Source: Climacium dendroides (Eukaryota; Streptophyta; Bryopsida; Hypnales; Climaciaceae). From it: 64,000 nt of DNA. The stretch is from NCBI GenBank assembly GCA_950106755.1, contig OX467091.1, forward strand, positions 25,685,538 to 25,749,537, written 5' to 3'. A model generated the notes under the pieces. The model had not been told where the DNA came from. It saw nothing but the letters and a program-made list of their open reading frames with translations, and did not search any database. This document shows positions 13,654 to 26,013 of this stretch, piece by piece (within the stretch, counting starts at the first letter, position 1; every line of letters begins with the position of its first letter). The translations under genes were made by a program, and so were the position numbers.

Positions 13654-14110
13654 CAGTACACTAAGATTGGTAAATAGTGTTGGTTGATAATTAGTGTTGT
13701 TCCCTATTTTTTACCCCCAACACTATTTTTCAACTCATGTGAAAATAGTGTTGGGGCACTTAACTCCTGCCGTCATACTTTGGCTCTTCCCTGAAAATCT
13801 GAATTTTTGGCCCTTCCCTGAAAATCTAGATTTTTGGTCTTTCCTTAGAAATCTAAATTTCTGGCCCTTCCCTGAAAATCTAGATTTTTGGTCTTTCCTT
13901 AGAAATCTAAATTTCTGGCCCTTCCCGATTGGACAAAAGGAGGCACCATTCTCCAAAAACTAAACTAGATCGAGGCAAATTTTCTTACTATAGAGCTAAA
14001 ATAGTGTTAGAATGTGTAATTAGTGTTCTAACACTAACCTTGCAAATCACAATTAGTGTTAGTTCGGCTAATTAGTGTTGCCAACACTATTTACCAATTT
14101 TAGTGTAGTG
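13654..14110. mobile_element. Terminal-inverted-repeat MITE, CACTA-like ends
   Basis: The left end reads CAGTACACTAAGATTGG and the right end, reverse-complemented, CACTACACTAAAATTGG. Both continue with TAAATAGTGTTGG. The interior is rich in the motif AATTAGTGTT in both orientations. CACTA-family ends normally flank a 3-bp target duplication; here the flanks (TTT and GTG) do not match, so class assignment is tentative. The 13.79-13.93 kb minisatellite lies inside it. Confidence 0.7.
13790..13928 (+). repeat. Minisatellite of about 54 bp inside the 13.65 kb MITE
   Basis: The unit alternates CCCTTCCCTGAAAATCTAGA with GGTCTTTCCTTAGAAATCTA. About two and a half copies are present. The repetitive reading frames on both strands are by-products of the array, not a gene. 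Confidence 0.88.
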
Positions 14111-16175
14111 GTGGACTGGAGTTTGCAGATGATTTAATAGTCTTCGTATTGCTCTTACCTCGATGCCACATCACATGTGCGCCACGTTGGTTCGGTGAAT
14201 ACCAAATAACACATGTGCGAATACACTGTAAATTCTTCACGGAATACTGTTGCCTAAGGACCCTACTAAGACCAAGTGTGGACCAACCTCAAGTCACTTT
14301 TACTAGAATATTGAATACCTGGATTTGGTGTTTTGTTGTTTACAAGTGGGAGAAGGTTCCAACGCACTAAAGAACACGGCATTTGGATACCATACGCATG
14401 AGTTAGAAAGGGTCAAAAATTTTGTTGGTAGATGTTCTTGGAATAGATTATTCAACATATGTGTATATTGATTTTGGAGATGTACACAAATTGATGATGG
14501 TGGTTTCAGGCAAGGTGCAATTTGAGGGGTACCTACCTTAACCCCTAAAGTCCCAAGGATGTTTTCCGTCAAAAACCACTCAAAAGTGCCACTTTTGTTG
14601 CGTTCGCCTAAGAAGACCAAAAAAATAACTTTAAAAAATATATAACCATAGGATCTTGTACTTAAATTGTTTGAGTACATGTGATAAAAATTTCATCAAA
14701 TTTGACCATATAGATTGCAAGATTTTTGCATCCAAAGTGAAGAAAGCAAATTTTTTTGCAACTTGCTTGATTAGATTTTGTGGCTTTGAATCTTTTTAAC
14801 TAAATTTTTTTGTACTATTGAGTTTGATTTTCTAACATTTAATGTTGAATAGTTGAGCTGAGAATCTAAAGAAAAAATTCAACAAAAAAACACTTAATTT
14901 TCACTCATCAAAAAATTGTTAAGTAGAAGTAGGTTAAAGATTGAAGGAAAAAATAAATCGTTAATAGCTCTGAGATGAAATTGAAATACAATAAGGTAAA
15001 ATAGCCCATTGTGGTCAAAATGAGGAATTTGACATCATCTTGTTGTACATACTCAAAAAAACCACAATGGGTCATTTCCTAAGTGACCGCAATAGGTCAT
15101 TTGACCACAATGGGTTGTTTTACCTTAATTCCAATTGTGAGATTGTTCTAGAAAGCAAACCCAACCTTATTTAACAATTGTTTTTGGAAAATTGTAAGAG
15201 ATTGCATTTACAAATGGATTTTATAAGTTATTTTTCAAGAAGATTCTTAGATTGCCCGAAAAACTAAGATTGTTGATAACTTTTTCATCACTAGTCCAAA
15301 TAGAATGAATCAAAGCTTCAAATGTAGACAAAAATATAAAATTTTAGGAATTTTAAAAATATATATGTTTTGAATTTTTCTGATTTTTTAGTACTGCCTA
15401 TTGACCTCCATTTTTGGCTTATTGTGCCATATCTTTTTCTCCCAAGCGCCGATTGAAATACAAATAATATATTTACAAAGCTCTCACATAATTGCACATC
15501 TTCAAAAAAATTCAAAAACATTCACTACAAATTGAGACAATAGGATCTACTCGGACCCAAATTGTCACTTGAGGGGACAAATGATCCTTTAGGGGTTAAA
15601 GGTGATGAGATTTGAGATTCTAAAATATTTGCTACCACTATATAAATCTTTTAGAGGTTTCAACCACTAACTGACCAATTTTAAATCACTAACCATCTTT
15701 TTTGAATTGGCCATTTTTTAAAATCCTAAAGTTCCATTGTCCCTATGGGGAACAAAATGAACCTAGCATTTGGAAAAAGAGAAATTAGGCTTAAATTGGG
15801 ATTTCACTGTAGCTATGTCATAGCCATTCCAACTACCAGCCTCAACAAATTCTCTTCCAAGACATTTCACCTTCCAAAATTTGGTCATACCTTGTGCTTG
15901 ATGAGACCTTTCTTGCATATTTGGTCCTTAATTGTAGTCAAATTTGGCATTATCTAGAGGGAAACAAAAAAATATCAACAAATTTTTAATATTTTTGACC
16001 TTTCATTGAAACAATTGAATAGGACACAATGGAGGGCCAATAACAATTCATATGAAACCATTTGAGTTGTAGTTTGGGGCAATACAATATTACGACTTGA
16101 GCAAATTTTATACAAACCAAAGGACTATGTTGTACACACGTAGGCAAAAATAAGTCAATAGACAATATCAAACAA
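14111..16175. other. AT-rich spacer with dispersed-repeat copy 2
   Basis: No gene is supported. About 14350-14545 is the plus-oriented copy of the dispersed repeat described at 10.7 kb. Around 15.05-15.13 kb the string GACCACAATGGGTTGTTTTA recurs from 11.85 kb. Confidence 0.5.
14350..14545 (+). repeat. Dispersed repeat, copy 2
   Basis: Starts near AACGCACTAAAGAACACGGC and runs to GGGGTACCTACCTTAACC. It aligns over about 190 bp with the inverted copy at 10.73-10.93 kb and the diverged copy at 28.5-28.7 kb. Confidence 0.7.
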
Positions 16176-16179
16176 AAGT

Positions 16180-16390
16180 ACTCCGAAGGATTGTCATACT
16201 CAAATACACTAAGAAGACCGTCATACTCAAGTCTACAAAACGACTATCATACTCAAGTCCACAAGAAGATTATCATACGCAAGTCCACAAGAAGACTGTC
16301 ATATTCAAGTCCACAAGAAGATTGTCATAATCAAGTCCACAAGAAGACTATCCTATTCAAGTACACCAAAATACTATCATACTCAAAAGA
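16180..16390 (+). repeat. Tandem repeat, about 29-bp unit
   Basis: About seven imperfect copies of a unit close to CTCAAGTCCACAAGAAGACT followed by ATCATA. The frame across it (SSLQNDYH-like repeats) is an array artefact. Confidence 0.9.
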
Positions 16391-19300
16391 ATATAGGAAA
16401 ACAGATGTGGAGTGTTTTCTAGGAAACTTTGATCTTGTAGTTTTCAAGATTATAGTGTTTGAAGATAGAAAAAAGGTTGCTTTGATGTCAACATGTCTAA
16501 AGCCAATATATTTTGATTCATCTTGGCATAGAGTGAGATTTTTTATATTCTTTGCATAGACTACAGTTTTATATTCTTGAAGTAGACTGCAATTTTTATT
16601 TATTTATTTATACTTGTATATTGTATGGTGTTACCAACTTAGTTACATATTGACCAAATTTCAAATTTCAAATTTTAGCTATTGTTGGTCTTGGAAGCCA
16701 ACATGAGAAAACATTATGCTCTCACAAATGGGCAAGTTCCTATGATCTCAATTTTTACTAAAACTTTTTGAAACTTACTTATAAATTAGAAAATTTTATT
16801 AGCTTTGGGGGTATATAATTTCTATTTCAATTGGTGCCCATGAGCAAATGTTATGCCACAACAACCTCAAAATAGGGGAGATTGGGCAACAAAAAAAATC
16901 TACAAAAAATTGAAATAAAAATTCTAATATTTTTTTCTTATAGATTATATTATTTTCTAGATAGAAGGCTTTGATTCATTCCATTTGGATTGGTTATGTT
17001 AAAGTTATGGAGCTTCTTGTTTTTTAGGCAATTAAAGCAACTTTGTCAAAAAAAATTGTTTTAATTTGAATACTAATGTCTTTCAATCCACACTGACAGT
17101 CAAAAGTCACAAAATTTTTACCATGTGATCTAAGACAAGTGTTGAATAAGATCCTAGAGTTAGATTCTAAAAAATATATTTTTTTTAATTTTGTAGGTGA
17201 ATGTAGCAAAAGTGGTGGTTTTGAGTGTTTTTAGGAAAAAAATGGTCTTGGGACTTTAGAGGTTAATAACATTTCTAGATGATAGAGTGCATTTTGAATC
17301 CCAAGGCAATATTTGTAGCAAATTCCAAGTTAAACTCCATCTTGTGGAATTTTTTAAAGTTTAGTAGTGTAGTGTAGTTCAGAGCTCATATTTTTTTGGT
17401 TCAAATTGGGCATGGATTGAAAAGTGTAGCCAAACAATACAATTGTTATCCACTTCAAAAATAATAGATCCAAGGAGCCCAAGAAGAAGGCAAGTGAGCC
17501 CATTTTTGTTTTTTTTACAAATTAACACTACTCTCATTTCAGTGATCACCATATATTAACTCTACCAAAATTGCAAAATGACTAAAATGTTGTGAAATTT
17601 TAGATGAGAATTCTCAAAATTCTTGTCATTCAGTGAAAAAAAGAAGGTTATCATTCCAAAATATTCTCAACAATATATGCTCATTCAAAGTGCATTGCCC
17701 TATTTTTCCATTGATCCAAATAAAACTTCAAACTTAAATATGTACTAATCTACGTGGTCAAAAGTTCTAAACTTTTTTTGAGGTGCTTCCTCTCAATATG
17801 AAATACAACATTCTATGGTTACATTATATCCTATTTCGAGAAAAAAAATGAGCAAACAAATTGCTCAAATTTTTATCAATTTTAGCCCATTTTGAAAGTA
17901 CACCCTCTTGGGGTCATTAGGGATTGAGGTAGATTAGCCTATAATCACTTGGATTTGCTATTTAGATATCTTAGAGAATCTATTTGTTAACTCACATATT
18001 TTTTAGACATTGAGAAATTTGAGAGAAATCATTTGCAATTAGAATCAAGATATTGTGACAAGAAATGAATTTTTTGTGATTTTTTCAAAGTTTGTTGGAA
18101 CTAGGTTGATAAAGCATGGCTACTAGACCCATGCTAAACACATGCTAAACACATGCTAAACATGTTCCCTCCTCCAAGTCAAGCTCCAAGTACATTATTG
18201 TGATGCTAAAGGATTGCTAAGATTGTGGTAATAGGTGGGTGATTCATGCACATGGGAAGGTCCAATAGATATCAAAATTAATCAAGTTATTGATGACATT
18301 GGATTGTTCTACCTTTATGTTAGCACAAACATAAGGTAGGAGGCTTATAAATTGCCCATCTAAGGAAAAATGGACGTCTATAGGAAAATTAGTGGAGCTT
18401 AATATTTTTCAAAAATGAAGTACATGACTTCCAAATCAATCTCTCCATATTTTAGCAATCTTGAGAATGATCCCAAACTTGCTTTTACTTACTACTACTT
18501 GACAAGAATCTTTATTTACTCAAAGGAAATTAAGAACACAATTATAAGCAAAAGTTGACTCAACAACAAGCCTTGTCACTTGGTAAGTGTCCTAAAATCA
18601 CACATCTAGGACAACAATTTTTCACCACACAAACTATGATTCATTTTTGAAACTATTTTGCATTGTTTCGAGCAATTTTATAGGGGCAATTCTATTTGCC
18701 CAAGTAGAATTCAAGCCTCCTACTATGCCAAAACTTATGTATCAATTAGCATCTCTTTTCCAATTGCATGCCCTATGTCTACATGTAATAGAAATTTTGG
18801 ACAAGTGTACATATTAGATGCAAGTAGGAAGAGACATTTGCATGATCCATAGTTACTATGAGTAAGTTAATATTTGTGTTACTCAAATAAAGCATGCCAA
18901 TGACAATACTTAAGATTTTTTCAAGTTCTCCTTACATTTCTCCAAAAGCTTAGAGTACGCTTTGGCCTTTTCCACGTGTATTCATATTTTTAGTCTACTC
19001 ACATCTATGGAACCACCATGCTAATGAGAAAATGATTATCAAAGGCATCATTTGTTCTCAGAGACCTGCCTTTTATACTAACATTTTCTTCTTCTCCTTG
19101 TCCATGAAGTAAATGTACCCATTGTCAACCACAACCTATACTCAACCTATAGGGGGGCATTGGTTCCAACCAAGGTTGGATCAAATTTTCAACTGAAGGT
19201 TGGAATGTATTTTTATCTATTTTTTAGGGCGAGGATTAATAAGATCATGACACATGTTCCAAAGTAGTGAGCAACAAAGTAGGAAGTACTAAGCAAAAAG

Positions 19301-21692
19301 TAGTTCTTGAATGATCGAAATTGGAAGACTTTTGAACATTGGCAATGGGCTCCAAGCACGTTTGGGCTCCCAAAATTCATAGTAATTTTAATTTCATTTT
19401 AGCAATAAAATTATGAAAAATTAGCAATCTCCATATTTTCTATCTTTTTACATGGAAAAAATTTGCCGCACCTTAAAGTATCGATGATTTGTTGCAAAAT
19501 CACTTAAGTGATTAGAGATGGGTACATCTATACTTTAAGATAAGTTGTTTGTTTTGTTTTGTTTGAAACTCTGAGATCTAACAAAGTGTGAGGCATCTAG
19601 TGGTGTTCTTGGTATTGCTTAAAAGTTCTTGGCAAGAAGGGTTGCATGGACCTAGTTTCATGGCATTTGGACAACCGATGTGAAGGTTATGGAATTTTTA
19701 ATTTTTTATAAATTAAAAAAAAAAAACTTTTATTTTGAAAAAATCATAACTACCCAGTTGCATATCCGAATGCCACAAAACAAAGCTTTTGCACTCCTTT
19801 GTGTATAAAGTTTTCTATTAATGCCAATTTTGTGGTATTTGGACTTACAATCTGAAAGTTATGGATTTTTTTAATTAAAAATTTGAATTAAATTATCTTT
19901 TATTTTGGAAAAAATATAACTTTCATATGGCATGTCCAAAAGCTACAAAATAAAACCTTTGTGCATAAAAGCTTTCTATTCATACCAAGAATGCAATCTC
20001 TCCAACTATAGTGTAAAAGTTATTGAATTCCAAAGTTTCACTGAATTAACAAATTAGAAAATTATTTTTACTTTTGTTTTGACTGTGGCAACAGCACATG
20101 GCACTTTAATTTACCTTAAGTTAACTAAAATAAGATAAGGTAGAAGTACCTATTTTGGATGACTTAAACATTTTAATGTATATGATTTGGAAAAGTCATA
20201 GAGGAACTGATTCAGGGTGTGTAAAAATAAGGTTGCCAAAGATTGATAGAAAAAAATGGAATTTTTACTCCTTGAATGAATATTTTATTGAATATAAAAG
20301 AGAATTTTTCATCCGGATCCATTCTGGTTTCATAGACTCACCTATTCTTGTTACCTTTGGCATTTTTCCCTAGCTAAGAAAGAAGAGAGATGAATGGACG
20401 AGAAGGTACAAACAAAGGATCTTTTTCAATAACCAATGCATTCAATTGGTGTCCACAATAGGTCAACCTATGTGTTAAAAAATAAATATATTATCTTAAT
20501 ACACTCGCCACTTCATCATACAAGGATAATCAACTAGGGAATACTTAGGACCAATGGGAGAAGAGAACTATTCATCTTCTTTCTCCTTGTTTATGCTTAA
20601 ACACTTCTTTGAATATACACTCATTCATTCTTGCATACTTTGTTTGTTTTTAGTTTTGTGGTTTGTTTTGGTTTTATGTTCACAACACTATGCAACCATC
20701 ATGGGGGCCTATCCAAAATAGGTTCTTGTACCTTAAGGTAGAAACATCCAATTCTGTCCTCATACCTAATCCTTGTTCTATAGAGTGCCCTTAAAGTGTC
20801 CCTAGAGTTCCATTAGTGTGTCTTATACATGTTTAATTGTGATTTGCTGACGCACTTGAAGGACACATATTGAACTCTGATTTGTTGATAGTTGAATTTT
20901 GCACAATTCAGATTTGGGTGCACCTATGGGTCAGTTCCAGTGATTTAGAGACCCACCACTTTGAAAAATCATAAAAATTACATATCACATCGAAAAAATC
21001 TATTTATTTTTAATATTCGTTATTATCTCTTGCTAATACTACAAAACATTAGTTCTAAGAAAGTAGACCTCCAACTATTCTAAATTCCTTATTGTGACAG
21101 TTTTCACCTTAGTCTGCTCTAAAAGCAACCATGTTCTAAATGCAAACCCTATTTTAAGAATGGGTGACATGTTTCTTGAAATATCTATTATCGTTGATGA
21201 TGGGTCAGGTAGGTTTAAATGGTCGCTTTAAGAGCAGACTACCTCTTATGATGAATTCATGTGTGCCGCAATTCTCCCCCCCTAATTTAAAAAATTGTAA
21301 TCCCCAAAGCAATCAGATCCTTACCATACACATATAAAACTTATAGCATACGTGAAGCAGTTGCCTCTTGAAAGCTCCTTTCTGCTCTTGAAAACCCAAT
21401 TGCAGAAACTTTGACCCATTATCATACTGTCGTCAACACTGTTAAAAATTCTTTGATCCACTGGCATATCCTGAAATCAGTACAGTGGCCTATTCCAATT
21501 GATGGCTTCTGGGTATAAAACTTATGGGAGAGCTGAAGAGCCAGTTTTCACTGATTGCAGGGAAAGCTCCATAGAAGAAAATAAAATCCCCCGTGCAGTA
21601 TAGTCCCTCTGTCATGCACAGGCAGTCAAACACAAATAGTATTATGATCCATCCAAAACAGTTGTGAAATGGAGCCCAGGTTGGGGGCAGCA
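16391..21692. other. Long AT-rich spacer without genes
   Basis: No exon with family similarity was found. At 19.64-20.01 kb a degenerate unit of roughly 150-200 bp repeats about three times (GTTATGGAATTTTTAATTTT and ATGCCACAAAACAAAG cores). At 20.93-21.12 kb lies a diverged relative of the arm of the foldback element at 38.5-38.7 kb. Confidence 0.45.
19640..20020 (+). repeat. Degenerate tandem repeat, about 3 copies
   Basis: Each unit contains a GGCATTTGGAC-like start, GTTATGGA, an A/T-rich stretch with ACTTTTATTTTGAAAAAAT, and AAAGCTTT. A single further relative lies near 770-860. Confidence 0.7.
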
Positions 21693-22072
21693 TAAGGTAG
21701 AACTACCCATTACCACCATTTACCCATTTACCCAATTCCCCCACCTACAGGTTCCTCTCATTTCCGTCACTAGCCCATCTTATTACCACAATCTTATTCA
21801 TCCATGATCATGATGGCAATGTATTGGGGAGCGGACACATCAGCCCACACTTCAACAATGGTCTGGTCATGCTTTACCAAGGGTCTATTCACAGTTTTAC
21901 ATTTCAGCTTTGAAAAATCACAAAAAATTCAATTTTTGTCAGAATGTCTTCATTTTTTTTGCAATTGACTTCTCTCAAACAATTCAACCTCTGAAAAATA
22001 TGAGAGCTCATAAATAGCTTCTCCAAAGTACCTAGATAGCAAATCTGCATGGTAATGGGTAGTTCTACCTTA
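21693..22072. mobile_element. Element with 23-bp perfect terminal inverted repeats
   Basis: Positions 21693-21715 (beginning TAAGGTAGAACTACCCATTA) are exactly reverse-complementary to 22050-22072. The total is 380 bp with no coding capacity, consistent with a MITE. Flanks do not show a clear target duplication (GCA on the left, GTA on the right), so the superfamily is open. A related AATGGGTGGCTCCACCTTAC end occurs near 22.82-22.84 kb. Confidence 0.78.
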
Positions 22073-25000
22073 GTAATAAACTTGTTAGGGGGGACCAATT
22101 TTTTTGGGGTTTGGATCATGTCACTTACAGGTAGGGTAGGTGAACGCACTTCAACTGACAAGAGGTTGTGCAAAGCACTTAGCAACATCATTAGCTTAGG
22201 CAGTGTGTAAGGTTTAGGGTAAGTTAGCAAACATCAGAAGTTAGTTGTTTTGGAACAGTTGCACTTGAGTTTTCTTGCATCCCAGTAAGCTTCCATACTA
22301 TCAAGTGCATAAGTTACTGACTACCAGTACAGTCAAGTTGGAAATTATTATGCATTGTCCTGTGGTTAATTCCAGCAGTTAAAATTGTCCTTGCAAAACA
22401 AAGAAAACCACTGTAAACTGCATAAAGTGGAGACACCCAGAACCAAGAACTTAAGCCAACATAGTGGACATAACCTGCAACAGTGTTTGGCGAAGCAAAT
22501 GTTTACAAAAGTGCAAAGATAGAAATGGAGCAGATAGCAAAAAAAAATTGGTGAATTTGAAATTACTATAAATTAGTTATGAAAGCCTGAAGTTGAGTTC
22601 AACCCATGTGTAATGTCTAAAGTTTTACAAAATTGATCACTGGGAGAGTACTTGTAGGTAACTCTAGCACACCAAAGGAGGGATAAGTTTTGTGGCAATG
22701 TCAGGACCACATTGGTTACAGAACCCAATTTTTTGGAATTCAAAATTAATGCAAATGAGTCCCATCTTCTCATGGATTTTGAGACCTCCTACCAATTGCC
22801 TACAGGGTAGTGGTTGGTAATGGGTGGCTCCACCTTACTTCAAGTAGAAGCACCAGTAAGGTAGGAGGTCCATGAATCGCCCATCTAAGAGCTGAAACTG
22901 AATTTTGAATACTTTCCTACACCTAATAGAAGTAAGGCCTAGTATCCCAACACAAATTTGGAGAGAGCATTTCTTTTTGTCTTTTGATAATCATGTGCAT
23001 TCAAGGGATATCTTTTAGGGAGCTATAAGTAACATACTTGAAATAGAAGTATTCTAGGATATATTTCAAATATTTGAAGAATATTCTTCATACAATTTTT
23101 GAAGCCCATATTTTTCATAAAGTTTTTGAAATTTGGTTGCCAAACATAAATGGTACTATATCTGTATAAACAAATCATTTTTTTATAATTCCCAAGATAA
23201 TGCCCCCCCTATAAACACTAACTAAATGAATAAGGGCAACTTCACATTTAGGTCAAAACCAAGAAAATAAATAATTCTAAATACTCTGGTTGTCCATAAA
23301 TTCAAAAATAGTTCAACTTTGTCTCTTATGAAAGGATAGCAAAGAAATACCCACTCACTCAACTAAGTGAATTTACAATCCTCTATATACATATTTTTAT
23401 TACCTCCTTTATCTATATTTTTTTTGAACATGCTATATTTTCAATCGATGTGGGATTAACAGTTGTATGTCATATCCCATATATATATACAACATTCTAT
23501 AATACACATATGTATTACATACATCATATCCATATATAATTCATGTATCATACACCCATCGAAAAAAAATTGGTTTTGGTTTTGGAGAGTGCATGGGCAA
23601 ACCAGATGTTTTATTTTATTTTATTCAATTCAGTTGGGGGGCATCCCTTTTCAGGGGATCATAGTAGTCAACAAGAGTGCTCAATTTTATTTTTTAAAGT
23701 TTTCTTTGTTGTCCCACTTGCTTGTAAAGTGCCCCTCACACAATCCCAACAAAGTCCTGCCAAACTCTCCAAGTAACTTATGTCAACGTACTCAACATGC
23801 TCCATCATGAAAGAAACAATGATCTGCTATTTTTTCTAATTTGTTCCCATATGCCAAGTACAAAGACACCTGATCCAGCTGCCTTCCAATTCAGATCCAA
23901 GTGCCAACAAATGAAAAAAAAAGCCATGTGTTTCACCAAAAAGAAAAGAAAAGAAAAAAGTGGGGTGGATTCGCAGTTAGGGTTGTACTTGCTGAGTGTA
24001 CAGGAATTGGCACTTATCCGTACACGGCAAGGTCCCTTCTGTCAAAAGCAAGTCCAACTTCAACTCTCAAGCAGTCGAGAAGCTACGGCAGAAGCACCCA
24101 AAACCGACACTTTTTCTGCCTTAACCCCTCAGCGTCCAGACTGTATTTGCCAAAATTCAGACCCTTCTCAATTCATTCCAATCAAACTATCGTGTAAAAT
24201 GAGATCCACATAAATTGACTGTACCGATTGATAGTAGAGATAGGGCCGGAGCTATAGGAAAAAAGACACGTCCTTTTACTATACCGTTAAAAAGATTATA
24301 ATGGTAAAAAAAAAAGGAGATTTTTGAGTTTTGAGAGGCCATATTTGAGGCAGTGGGGCGTTCAAGGGTTGAGGTAAACCAGCCCATGAGAGGCCAACTG
24401 CCTAATACAGTCACTTGGAAACCCTCCCCATGAGAGTCTTACATCAACCCATGGCAGATTTTTTTTAACAAATGGAATTTAGACTACATTAGGGTGATAT
24501 GTTGCCATATCAATGCTTTGGGAGATGGTCATGAAGTTATTAATGATTGTCATAGGATACTTATACTTTTCTAGTGTAGATTTGTCATAAGAGTTAATTT
24601 TTTATTCCTTCTCTTGTAAGTCTAGATTGAGTCCATTATGGATTGTATTAGGCATGCTCATGTTGATTATGGGCACATGGCTATCCTGAATTAGTATTAT
24701 TTCTAATAGTTATCACCTAGTCTATGGGTTGTTATGAAACTTTGCTTTATTAAATGAAATGAAATTAATGCAATCATAAAATAAAAATGGGGACCACCTT
24801 TGGTGTTTCTTAAGTCTTCTACAATAGTGAAAATTAACCCTTTTGCCACTAACTTCTAGTTTCATACCACATTAGTCAATCTGCTTGTCATAGGCCGGTT
24901 TGCCTTGGTAAGGTAGAGGTAGTGACACAAATTGGATGTTTTTTTTTTCCTCTTATGAATGTGAGATTGTTCAAGAGGAAACACCAATCCAAGTTGTTTG

Positions 25001-25960
25001 ATAATTTTTTGACACTTACACACAAGATTGTTGCAAGCTATGGTTTGTAAATTCTTAGACATGCTCTTTCTACATTTTGGTGTACTCAATGAACACAGGT
25101 GCTAGCGTGTGAGTTTAGGATCTTGCGTCCATGAGCTATGTTATATGTACATGTATTATAAACACCTTGAATGGTTGCAAGATACTTATTTACATCTAGG
25201 TTCAAGACTTATAAGCTTGCATTTCTAGACTCACATGCTAGCATCGTTGGGTTGTAGGATATCCACTTATACATATATTCAAGCCTCACATGCTCGCATT
25301 TCCATACTCACATATTAGTATCATTGCGTAGAAACCTACCTAGATTTTCAATTGTCTCTTTAGTAAACAATTGACCTTTAAGGATTAATTCCTTCATTGT
25401 GTTGTAACGTTCATAACTAGACGATGAACAAAGAGGTTCTAGGGGCTTTTTTTACCACCAAATTTTTCATTCATCCAAATCAATGCTTGAACTTTTTTTT
25501 TAAGCTTGATGAAATTCAAGTAAATAATATATTTATAAAGATATACGCAAAGATATGCATAAATTAAAGGAAATATTTTGGCACTAAATGGTTGAGTTTG
25601 ATGGTAATATTATGCATTAGAAAAAAATCTGAACCCTGCAAAGGGCCGCTAACTTTTGGTTTTCAGCACTTGGATGGTGTAAACATAGATTTTTTTAAAA
25701 ATAATTAAAAAAAAAAAAATAGCCAATTTGACATAATGCTAACGTGGCTTTAACGTAATGGTGACACATCAGATTTAAAAATAATAAATCAAAAATAATT
25801 TTTTATTTTTATTTTTTTTCTATAATTGCATCGTAGGGATATAAAACTCGTGGCCTCTTTGAGGCATGGAATTTTTTCTAATGGAAAAATGAGTATGACA
25901 TGTTTACAATAGAATTTTTTTAATGATCCAAGTTTGCATTAGCCTCTAGGTATTATATGA
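22073..25960. other. Spacer, no recognisable gene
   Basis: The part at about 23.6-24.4 kb has higher GC and several short open frames on both strands, but none shows a domain or splice-consistent continuation. It could be a decayed gene or a regulatory region; I cannot tell. Confidence 0.4.
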
Positions 25961-25962
25961 TT

Positions 25963-25965
<3 letters not shown>

Positions 25966-26008
<43 letters not shown>
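25966..26008 (+). repeat. (TA)n microsatellite
   Basis: About 20 uninterrupted TA dinucleotides between GATTTGCATA and ATATTTTTCC. Confidence 0.97.

Positions 26009-26013
<5 letters not shown>

Noticed and set aside
13654..14110. Firm CACTA assignment for this MITE
   Set aside because: One end reads CAGTA and the 3-bp flanks differ, so only a tentative label is given.
23463..24213. Overlapping open frames of 77-138 codons
   Set aside because: Three frames are open at once with no shared motif or family similarity; probably chance in a mid-GC stretch.
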